A program made the translations under genes and the position numbers. Positions 43,222-49,504 of a stretch of 64,000 nucleotides of DNA are shown here, piece after piece (the first letter of the stretch is position 1; every line of letters starts with the position of its first letter). The notes under the pieces are model-generated. The model saw only the letters and a program-made list of their open reading frames with translations. It ran no database searches and was not told the DNA's origin. The DNA lies in the NCBI RefSeq assembly GCF_025145645.1, contig NZ_CP102252.1:2046001-2110000 (forward strand), given 5' to 3'. The stretch comes from Alistipes senegalensis JC50 (GTDB lineage Bacteria > Bacteroidota > Bacteroidia > Bacteroidales > Rikenellaceae).

Positions 43222-43240
43222 GAAGCGGGTTTTAGGGGCG
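43213..43240 (+). terminator. dxs terminator formed by a REP-like repeat
   Basis: CCCGCTT-GAG-AAGCGGG (7-bp stem) followed by TTTTAGG. The dxs stop TGA is in its loop region. It matches the repeat pair at 19933-20026. Confidence 0.75.
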
Positions 43241-43307
43241 CAGGCGTAAGACGTCTGTATAGCGCGTCGTCCCGCTCTCCGTTCGCTTCTGCACTTCCTG
43301 TAATTTG

Positions 43308-44069
43308 TTACATGGTAAATGTCCAGTCGTCGCCGCGGCTGAGGGAGGGATCGAACCGGAAACCCTCCCATTCGAAGGCTTGAAGCGTCGCAGGGTCGGT
43401 GATCCGGTTTTTCAGTATGTGCCGCGTCATCTCGCCGCGGCACATTTTCGTGTAGATGACGATGGTTTTCAGCCGGTCGCCCTCGCGGATGCGGAACTCC
43501 GGGGTGATGACCCGCACTTCGCGGCACACGCGCTTCCAGTCGAAGAGCCGTTTCATCTCCCCGCTGGCCAGGTTGACCAGAATGCCGTCGTCGCGCCGGA
43601 TTTTGTCCAGCAGGGCGTCGGTCAGCCGTTCGTGCCAGTAGGCGAAGAGCGTCTGTTCGTCGTGGCCGGGCAGCACGGCGTCGCCTTCGAGCCGGTAGGG
43701 GCGGATGGCGTCCAGCGGGCGGAGCACTCCGTAGAGGAACGACGTGATGTTGAGGTGTTCCTGGGCGTATTCGAGGTCGGCGGCGGAGAAGCTCGCCGGG
43801 TCGATGCGTTTGAAGACGATGCCCGTGTAGGCCGCGAGAGCCGGGAGCGCCGGGGTGTCGCTGTCGTGGAATCGGCGGTAGCGCAGGTGGTTTTCGGCGG
43901 CGATGCGGCGGTTGACGCGCAGCAGCCGCGCCAGTTCGTCGGTCGGGAGCGTCGCCAGCTCGGCGGCCAGCCGCCGGGCCTCTTCGAGATGGACCGGAAC
44001 GGTCGTGCGGGGCGTTGCGACGGAGCTCCGCTCCGCCATCGTCTTGGCGCAGGAGAGGAGTATTTGCAT
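43308..44069 (-). CDS. yaaA: YaaA family (DUF328) peroxide stress protein
   Basis: 253 residues, cytoplasmic. Begins with MQILLSCAKTM, typical of the family, and continues with AYTGIVFKRIDPASFSAADLEYAQEHL, SFLYGVLRPLDAIRPYRLEGD, LVNLASGEMKRLFDW and KMCRGEMTRHILKNRI. In E. coli YaaA lowers free iron during peroxide stress and binds DNA. It starts 4 bases after the radical SAM gene and is co-transcribed with it. Confidence 0.93.
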   Translation of the reverse strand: MQILLSCAKTMAERSSVATPRTTVPVHLEEARRLAAELATLPTDELARLLRVNRRIAAENHLRYRRFHDSDTPALPALAAYTGIVFKRIDPASFSAADLEYAQEHLNITSFLYGVLRPLDAIRPYRLEGDAVLPGHDEQTLFAYWHERLTDALLDKIRRDDGILVNLASGEMKRLFDWKRVCREVRVITPEFRIREGDRLKTIVIYTKMCRGEMTRHILKNRITDPATLQAFEWEGFRFDPSLSRGDDWTFTM

Positions 44070-44073
44070 GGCG

Positions 44074-44847
44074 TCAGGCTACGGAGCAGGGGATGCCGAG
44101 GGCCTCGACGCGCGCGGCGATGGCCTGCAACTCCTCTTTGGAAACTTTTTCGAGCGTTTGGCAGGGGGTGTCGCGGTCGAGCGAGTAGACCATCACCTGC
44201 CGCGGATGGATTTCGCCGACCAGCTTCAGCCACGCCGCAACCTCCTCTTCGGTGGTGTTGTCGATGGGCTGTCCGTCGCACGTTCCCCGCAGAAACATCG
44301 TTTGCAGGATCATTTTTCCTTCGAAGCGTTTCATCTCCTCGACGATGCCCCGGACCGTGTAGGCCGGGTTTTGCGGGTTGTTCATCCGCCGCACCGTCTC
44401 GTCGAACGCCGAGTCGAGTTTGAGAATGTTGTTGTCCACGCGCAGCAGGGCCCGGCGGACGCTGTCGCGGTGGATCTGCGTGGCGTTGGAGAGCACCGAG
44501 ACTTTCGCCGCGGGGCACAGCGCGTCGCGCAGGGCCAGCGTGTCGCCGATGACGGCTTCGAATTCGGGGTGCAGGGTCGGTTCGCCGTTGCCGGCGAAGG
44601 TGATGACATCGGGTGGGGTGCCGTCGGCCACCATCTGCCGCAGGGTGGCTTCGAGTTGGATGCGGACCTCTTCGCGGGCGTTGAAACGGCGCGCTCCGGG
44701 GTGTTCGGCGTTCCAGCCGCATTCGCAGTAGATGCAGTCGAACGAGCAGAGTTTCGACGCCGTGGGCAGCAGGTTGACCCCCAGCGAGAGGCCCAGCCGC
44801 CGCGAGTGCACCGGGCCGAAGATGATGTCATGGAATAGCGATGTCAT
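44074..44847 (-). CDS. Radical SAM protein, iron-sulfur, unknown substrate
   Basis: 257 residues. The N-terminus FGPVHSRRLGLSLGVNLLP is followed by LCSFDCIYCECGW (C-x3-C-x2-C), then VITFAGNGEPTLHPEF and the segment KVSVLSNATQIHRDSV. This is the short radical SAM family (COG0731-like) found widely in anaerobes without an assigned reaction. It has no SPASM extension. ATG 44847 starts right after the -7 element, so the mRNA is probably leaderless. Upstream partner of yaaA. Confidence 0.85.
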   Translation of the reverse strand: MTSLFHDIIFGPVHSRRLGLSLGVNLLPTASKLCSFDCIYCECGWNAEHPGARRFNAREEVRIQLEATLRQMVADGTPPDVITFAGNGEPTLHPEFEAVIGDTLALRDALCPAAKVSVLSNATQIHRDSVRRALLRVDNNILKLDSAFDETVRRMNNPQNPAYTVRGIVEEMKRFEGKMILQTMFLRGTCDGQPIDNTTEEEVAAWLKLVGEIHPRQVMVYSLDRDTPCQTLEKVSKEELQAIAARVEALGIPCSVA

Positions 44848-44851
44848 AGGG

Positions 44852-44883
44852 CAAAGATAGTGCAAGGTGAGCGGAGTGCCAAA
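44852..44883 (-). promoter_or_regulatory. Promoter of radical SAM-yaaA, leaderless type
   Basis: Minus strand TTTG (44883-44880), 20 bases, TATCTTTG (44859-44852), ending 4 bases before ATG 44847. Confidence 0.8.
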
Positions 44884-44980
44884 TTTATTTGAGCACTTCC
44901 GAACCGCCGCCTATCTAAGGCAACGCCAAAGATCGTGCAAGGCGGGCGCAAAAGCAAGTTTTACTTGCATTTTGCCGAAC
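44853..44980. repeat. Two copies of a promoter-associated stem-forming repeat
   Basis: Both copies start AAAGAT-GTGCAAGG-like (44853 and 44928). The second continues GCAAAAGCAAGT (44949-44960) and a near-complementary ACTTGCATTTTGC (44963-44975), giving an imperfect hairpin. A related copy is at 20731-20785. Such intergenic elements recur in Bacteroidetes genomes; their role is unclear. The rest of this 322-base gap up to 45086 shows no gene. Confidence 0.55.
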
Positions 44981-45086
44981 CGAATTGTCGGGCCGGGTCG
45001 CGCGTGCGGATTCTTGCTGCCCGGCGCGGCTGAAATCTCGGAAATAAGTATAAATGCGTATCCGTGCGGAATAAAAAACGGTTATT

Positions 45087-45120
45087 TTTGACTGCTGATT
45101 CTGTTTTATTTATACTTTTG
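45087..45120 (+). promoter_or_regulatory. Promoter of the PLP-dependent acyltransferase gene
   Basis: TTTG (45087-45090), 22 bases, TACTTTTG (45113-45120), leader about 43 bases to ATG 45170. Confidence 0.65.
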
Positions 45121-45169
45121 TGCGTCCGAATCGAAAAAATCGTACATAACTTACTAATTACAAGATAAA

Positions 45170-46441
45170 ATGGTTGATATTTTTTCACGCCTCGAAAAGA
45201 ATGCGGGCGGACCGATCGGTCAGTATATGTCGTATGCCCACGGTTATTACGCTTTCCCCAAACTCGAAGGCGAAATCGGCCCCCATATGGTTTTCCGGGG
45301 CAAGAAGATGCTCAACTGGAGCCTGAACAACTACCTCGGACTGGCCAACCATCCCGAAGTGCGCAAGGCGGATGCCGAAGGCGCCGCCAAATTCGGAATG
45401 GCCGCCCCGATGGGTGCCCGCATGATGAGCGGACAGACCGTTTACCACGAACAGCTGGAGCGTGAGCTCGCCGAGTTCGTCGGCAAGGAGGATGCCTTCC
45501 TGCTCAACTTCGGCTACCAGGGCATGATCTCGATCATCGACTGCCTGCTGACCCCGCGCGACGTGGTCGTCTACGACGCTGAGGCGCACGCCTGCATCAT
45601 CGACGGACTCCGCCTCCACAAGGGCAAGCGGTTCGTGTTCGGCCACAACGACATGGAGTCGCTGCGCCTGCAACTGCAACACGCTACGGATCTGGCCGAA
45701 GAGCAGAACGGCGGCGTGCTGGTGATCACCGAAGGCGTGTTCGGCATGAAGGGCGATCTGGGCAAGCTGGACGAGATCGTGGCGTTGAAGAAGGATTTCC
45801 AGTTCCGCCTGCTGGTGGACGACGCTCACGGCTTCGGTACGATGGGCCCGGGCGGCCGCGGTACGGCGGCGCATTTCGGCGTCGTCGATGGCGTGGACGT
45901 GCTTTTCAACACCTTCGCCAAGTCGATGGCCGGCATCGGCGCTTTCGTAAGCGGTCCCCGCTGGCTGATCAACCTGCTGCGCTATAACATGCGTTCGCAG
46001 CTTTACGCCAAATCGCTCCCGATGCCGATGGTGATCGGCGCGCTGAAGCGTCTGGATCTGATCCGCAACCACCCCGAATTCCAGGAGAAACTCTGGGAGA
46101 ACGTCCGCGCGCTCCAGAGCAGCCTGAAAGAGAACGGTTTCGAGATCGGTGTGACCAATTCGCCGGTGACGCCCGTCTTCCTGAAAGGCGGCATTCCCGA
46201 AGCCACGAACCTGGTTGTGGACCTGCGTGAGAACCACGGCATTTTCTGCTCGATGGTGGTTTATCCCGTGATTCCGAAGGGCGAAATCATCCTGCGCATC
46301 ATCCCGACGGCGGTGCATACGCTGGAGGACGTGAAAGTTACGATCGAGGCATTCAAGGCCGTTCGTGAGAAGCTCGAAAGCGGTTATTATGCTTCGCTGC
46401 CCATTCCGGTCCGCGCCGACGAGGGCTTCAAGGTACGTTAG
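45170..46441 (+). CDS. PLP-dependent alpha-oxoamine synthase (serine palmitoyltransferase / KBL / AONS family)
   Basis: 423 residues. Motifs: NWSLNNYLGLANHPEV, GARMMSGQTVYHEQLERELA, DDAHGFGTMGPGGRGT, and FNTFAKSMAGIGAFVSG with the PLP-binding Lys. Family members join an amino acid with an acyl-CoA or acyl-ACP with loss of CO2. In this lineage the candidates are serine palmitoyltransferase (sphingolipids) and the cysteate acyl-ACP transferase of sulfonolipid synthesis known from Alistipes. A biotin enzyme is less likely, since no bio genes are near. It is monocistronic with its own promoter and terminator, and codon use suggests high expression. Confidence 0.85.
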   Translation: MVDIFSRLEKNAGGPIGQYMSYAHGYYAFPKLEGEIGPHMVFRGKKMLNWSLNNYLGLANHPEVRKADAEGAAKFGMAAPMGARMMSGQTVYHEQLERELAEFVGKEDAFLLNFGYQGMISIIDCLLTPRDVVVYDAEAHACIIDGLRLHKGKRFVFGHNDMESLRLQLQHATDLAEEQNGGVLVITEGVFGMKGDLGKLDEIVALKKDFQFRLLVDDAHGFGTMGPGGRGTAAHFGVVDGVDVLFNTFAKSMAGIGAFVSGPRWLINLLRYNMRSQLYAKSLPMPMVIGALKRLDLIRNHPEFQEKLWENVRALQSSLKENGFEIGVTNSPVTPVFLKGGIPEATNLVVDLRENHGIFCSMVVYPVIPKGEIILRIIPTAVHTLEDVKVTIEAFKAVREKLESGYYASLPIPVRADEGFKVR

Positions 46442-46479
46442 TTTCCGGGCGGGAGTTTTCTCTCCGCCTGTCGTATGGG

Positions 46480-46516
46480 ACAACCCCGGCTTCTGCGGAG
46501 CCGGGGTTGTTTCTTT
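46480..46516 (+). terminator. Terminator of the PLP-dependent acyltransferase gene
   Basis: A perfect 12-bp stem ACAACCCCGGCT / AGCCGGGGTTGT with a 7-base loop, followed by TTCTTT. Confidence 0.9.
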
Positions 46517-46540
46517 AAGTGATAAAATTTGTCGGAAAAT

Positions 46541-46572
46541 TTTGCAGAATAATTTTTTTCATTTTATATTTG
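46541..46572 (+). promoter_or_regulatory. Promoter of tRNA-Gly
   Basis: TTTG (46541-46544), 20 bases, TATATTTG (46565-46572), about 50 bases before the tRNA. Confidence 0.8.
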
Positions 46573-46621
46573 CAGTCCCGAAACGCAGGGAACAGCGGTT
46601 TCCGAGGTGCGGGAATAGATT

Positions 46622-46694
46622 GCGGAAATAGCTCAGTTGGTAGAGCGCAACCTTGCCAAGGTTGAGGTCGCGGGTCCGAGTCCCGTTTTCCGCT
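46622..46694 (+). tRNA. tRNA-Gly (anticodon GCC)
   Basis: A full cloverleaf can be folded: acceptor GCGGAAA/TTTCCGC, D-arm GCTC/GAGC, anticodon stem CAACC/GGTTG with loop TTGCCAA (anticodon GCC), T-stem GCGGG/CCCGT with loop TCCGAGT, discriminator T. CCA is not encoded. No integrase or duplicated 3' end was seen, so it is not visibly used as an attachment site. Confidence 0.97.
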
Positions 46695-46698
46695 CACG

Positions 46699-46723
46699 AG
46701 GTCCTTTTCGAAGGGCCTTTTTT
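46699..46723 (+). terminator. Terminator of tRNA-Gly
   Basis: An 8-bp stem AGGTCCTT / AAGGGCCT (one G-T pair) closed by a TTCG tetraloop, followed by a run of T. Confidence 0.85.
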
Positions 46724-46749
46724 GTTGGGCAAGATTGCGCGATGCGAAG

Positions 46750-46786
46750 CAAACAATTCTGTATATCAATGATATGCGGGATTGTT
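46750..46786. other. Long 17-bp hairpin downstream of tRNA-Gly
   Basis: AAACAATTCTGTATATC and GATATGCGGGATTGTTT pair over 17 bp (three G-T) around an AAT loop, then CGTTTTTG. It could be a second terminator, or part of a small RNA or leader. Confidence 0.6.
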
Positions 46787-47263
46787 TCGTTTTTGTGCCG
46801 TAGCAAAAGACAGCAAGTAAAAGCACCTTCTCCGTGTGCCGAAGCGCTGTTTCGCGGTGGAAAAATCCCGGTGCCGACGGTCGCAGGCGACATCCGCGTG
46901 CCGTGGCGCCCCGTGAAGCGGGAATGCGAACTTCGGCTGGCAGTTCCCGGGGAAACGACTGCCTGCGTGTCCGTACCCGGAAAGGCTCCGTGCCGATTAC
47001 GAAGCCGGAAAACACTCGAATGTCTATTGAACGGGGCCCCCGGCTCTTCTGTTCCGCCGCTGCGCCGGATGCAATGACGGGGATGTCGCCGCAATACCGG
47101 CTGGTTATGATCGTTATGTGCGATCGGAAAACACCTATCGTTATATAGATTCGATCTGACACACAATAAGGGTCTTTCGATACGTCAAATCGTAACTCGT
47201 TGATATTCAATGTGTAAATTTTTAGGGGGGGGGGGGATTTTTCGGCCGAAAACCGCCGGATAA
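46787..47263. other. Gene-poor region ahead of the capsule promoter
   Basis: About 480 bases. An open frame 46742-47077 codes a Cys/Arg-rich, low-complexity sequence without recognisable domain or start context, so it is not called. No inverted repeats flanking the promoter were found that would suggest a Bacteroides-style invertible promoter. It holds the 12-G tract at 47225-47236. Confidence 0.5.
47225..47236 (+). repeat. Twelve-base G homopolymer upstream of the capsule promoter
   Basis: Twelve G in a row, ending 27 bases before the -33 element. A candidate slipped-strand site that would change spacing to upstream factor sites. Confidence 0.85.
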
Positions 47264-47295
47264 TTTGGCTGTTCAGGTAAAAGTAATTACATTTG
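47264..47295 (+). promoter_or_regulatory. Promoter of the capsule operon
   Basis: TTTG (47264-47267), 20 bases, TACATTTG (47288-47295), a full consensus match. The predicted transcript starts near 47301 inside a small palindrome TGCAC-TAA-GTGCA (47296-47308). The leader to upxY is about 185 bases. Confidence 0.8.
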
Positions 47296-47486
47296 TGCAC
47301 TAAGTGCAATGGTTTCTGATACAGAGGTCGTGCATTGAGCTGCGGTTCTGTCTTAGATTTAGGAATGGAATCGGCGAATTGATTCAATGATCGGACTGAG
47401 AATCAACATGGTATCCTTCGTATGCTGCGTGACTGGAAGACTTGTTTCCGGACACGGGGGAATACAGGGAATGTCCGTACGTTAAC

Positions 47487-48032
47487 ATGACAACCGGCGC
47501 CGGATACATACATTGGTACGGGTTGAAAGTCTTTTTCAACAAAGTATTCGAAATAGAATCTTTGCTTTCTGCCGACGGGGTGGAGAGTTATATCCCTTGC
47601 GAAATGGTTACGGTGGAGGTTCGCGGCATCTGGAAACAGGTGCGGCGGACGGTCATTCCGTCGCTGATGTTCTTCCGCTCCACCGAGGAATATGCCAGAG
47701 AGCTGCAAACGTCCCCCCCCCTTCGGGGCCGCGTGATGCTGTATACCTATGTGAACGAAAAGTGGAAGAAGGTTCCCTTCCCGATTTCGGAATACGAGAT
47801 GGATATGTTCAGACTCGTCACCTCGTCAGGGGCCGCCGGGCTCGATTATTTCGGGGACGACAGCATCGTTTACGGCATCGGGGACCGCGTCCGCGTCACG
47901 GGCGGGGTTTTCAAGGGCGCCGAGGGCTACATCAAGCGGATCAAGGGAAAGCGGAGGCTGATCGTCTCCATCACGGGCATTTGCGCCGTGGCCACCTCGT
48001 TCATCCCGAACTGCTTTTTGCAGAAGATCTGA
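47487..48032 (+). CDS. UpxY-type NusG-family transcription antiterminator
   Basis: 181 residues. The N-terminal NGN domain (IHWYGLKVFFNKVFEIES, GVESYIPCEM, RRTVIPSLMFFRST) is followed by a KOW-like segment (YGIGDRVRVTGGVFKGAEGYIKRIKGKRRL). UpxY proteins in B. fragilis let RNA polymerase read through the leader of their own capsule operon. No UpxZ-like gene follows. Nine C at 47713-47721 (codons ~76-79, Ser-Pro-Pro-Leu) make the frame slippage-prone; in this sequence the frame is intact. ATG 47487 fits the family start; an earlier in-frame TTG at 47442 is less likely. Confidence 0.88.
   Translation: MTTGAGYIHWYGLKVFFNKVFEIESLLSADGVESYIPCEMVTVEVRGIWKQVRRTVIPSLMFFRSTEEYARELQTSPPLRGRVMLYTYVNEKWKKVPFPISEYEMDMFRLVTSSGAAGLDYFGDDSIVYGIGDRVRVTGGVFKGAEGYIKRIKGKRRLIVSITGICAVATSFIPNCFLQKI
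47713..47721 (+). repeat. Nine-base C homopolymer inside upxY
   Basis: Nine C within the upxY reading frame. Gain or loss of one base would truncate the protein before the KOW domain. Confidence 0.85.
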
Positions 48033-48171
48033 GAGGTCGTTCAAGACCGCAGTTCCGGGGTTCCCGGATCGGTTAATCACGTATTTACAACATGACGGAC
48101 TGCCGCTTCTGAAAACGACGGCCGGGGTCGTTGCGGACCGGATGTGCGTTTTGGAACGGGATATGGATATG

Positions 48172-48228
48172 CTCCCTCGTGGGGGAGAGTGATGGACGGG
48201 GTCCATCGGGGTGCGCCTCCTCCCGATG
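48172..48228 (+). promoter_or_regulatory. Cluster of hairpins between upxY and the initiating transferase gene, two mutually exclusive
   Basis: Three hairpins: CTCCC (48172) with GGGAG (48183); GATGGAC (48191-48197) with GTCCATC (48201-48207); and CATCGGG (48204-48210) with CCCGATG (48222-48228). The last two share bases 48204-48207, so only one can form at a time. This resembles an attenuator, but no T-run follows. The 258-base gap shows no gene. Confidence 0.5.
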
Positions 48229-48290
48229 TCGCGTGACCTGAATGAAGAGGATTATCGAATGGTTTCTGGTAAAATTTCAATTTGCGAAGT

Positions 48291-49457
48291 ATGACGCCTC
48301 AGTACTCTGTATTATTGTCTTTGATAATCTCGCTGATGGTTGTCAGCTGGATTCATCCGCGTTTGGTTAAGATCGCCCTGTTGAAAAATCTCGTGGACAA
48401 TCCGGATGGCCGCAAGTTGCAGCGCCGGCCGGTTCCGGTTTTGGGCGGGATCGCCGTTTTCTTCGGCATCGTCATCGGATACGGGAGCGTTTGCGGCATG
48501 GTGAACTATGCCGGGATGCTGATCGTGATCATGGCCATGATGATCATGCTCTATATCGGGACGATGGACGACATTCTGAGTCTCTCTCCGGCATTGCGGT
48601 TCACGGTCGAATTCTTCGTCGCGTTGCTGCTTATCTTCAACGGGAATTATCTTCTCGACGATTTTCACGGTTTGTGGGGCGTCGGGATGTTGCCCGATTG
48701 GATGGCTGTTCCTTTGACGATCGTCGCCGTGGTCGGCATTATCAACGCCATCAACCTGATCGACGGCGTGAACGGCTTGTCATCGGGTTACTGCATCACG
48801 GCCTGTACGATGTTCGGGACGTTGTTCTACCTGTCGGGCGATATGAAAATGACGATTCTGGCCGCAGTTTCGGTCGGAGCCCTGATCCCGTTTTTCCTGC
48901 ACAACGTTTTCGGCAAGACTTCGAAAATGTTCATCGGCGACGGCGGGACGTTGGTCATGGGAGTCGTCATAACGGTCTTCGTCATCGAGACGTTGCGCAG
49001 CGGTTCGTCGTGCGGGGCTTACGTGGAGCCTCGGGTCGGGTTGGTTCCCTTTTCGTTGGCCGTCCTGTGCATTCCGGTCTTCGATACGCTGCGGGTCATG
49101 TTCTCGCGTATTCTGCGCGGGGTGTCGCCGTTCCGGCCCGACAAAACCCACCTGCACCATATGTTTATCAATCTGGGGTGTTCGCATGCCGCCGTGACGC
49201 TGGCCATCGTCGCGTTGAACACGTCTGTCGTGTTGTGTTGGTGGGGGTTGACGAGATTGGGGGTTTCGATAGACGTGCAGCTTTATGCCGTTGTCGTCAT
49301 GGGCTTTCTGGTCACGTTCGGGCTCTATCACTTCATGGAGTGGCATTTGCGCAGGAACACTTCTTTCCTGCGGGCTGTCCGCCGCCTCGGCTACCGGACC
49401 CATGTCAGCCGGCGGGGCGTTTTTCTGCGGATGCAGCACTTTCTCGACCGGCTTTAG
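48291..49457 (+). CDS. Undecaprenyl-phosphate sugar-1-phosphate transferase (WecA/TagO/MraY family)
   Basis: 388 residues, about 10-11 membrane segments. Motifs: DNPDGRKLQRRPVPVLGG, GTMDDILSLSPALRF, INLIDGVNGLSSG (catalytic Asp region) and MFIGDGGTLVMGVV, with a PDKTHLHHMFI loop. It transfers a sugar-1-phosphate (often GlcNAc-1-P) to undecaprenyl phosphate at the inner membrane, starting each repeat unit. ATG 48291 is preferred to TTG 48282. First biosynthetic gene of the locus. Confidence 0.93.
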   Translation: MTPQYSVLLSLIISLMVVSWIHPRLVKIALLKNLVDNPDGRKLQRRPVPVLGGIAVFFGIVIGYGSVCGMVNYAGMLIVIMAMMIMLYIGTMDDILSLSPALRFTVEFFVALLLIFNGNYLLDDFHGLWGVGMLPDWMAVPLTIVAVVGIINAINLIDGVNGLSSGYCITACTMFGTLFYLSGDMKMTILAAVSVGALIPFFLHNVFGKTSKMFIGDGGTLVMGVVITVFVIETLRSGSSCGAYVEPRVGLVPFSLAVLCIPVFDTLRVMFSRILRGVSPFRPDKTHLHHMFINLGCSHAAVTLAIVALNTSVVLCWWGLTRLGVSIDVQLYAVVVMGFLVTFGLYHFMEWHLRRNTSFLRAVRRLGYRTHVSRRGVFLRMQHFLDRL

Positions 49458-49504
49458 AGATGCCGGGGTTTACGAACAATCATCATCAAAGAGAATAAAT
49501 CGTT

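Noticed and set aside
46742..47077. Possible small gene after tRNA-Gly
   Set aside because: The translation is Cys/Arg-rich low complexity, with no domain, no promoter and no credible start context.
46622..47300. Integration site or genomic island boundary at tRNA-Gly
   Set aside because: No integrase, no transposase and no repeated tRNA 3' end were found; the polysaccharide locus next to it has a host-like start.
47100..47490. Invertible capsule promoter as in Bacteroides fragilis
   Set aside because: I looked for inverted repeats on both sides of the 47264-47295 promoter. Only short direct matches such as ATTCAATG were found, and no invertase gene is nearby.
47442..48032. upxY as a frameshifted pseudogene because of its C9 tract
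   Set aside because: In this sequence the frame stays open through both the NGN and KOW parts, so it reads as the ON state.
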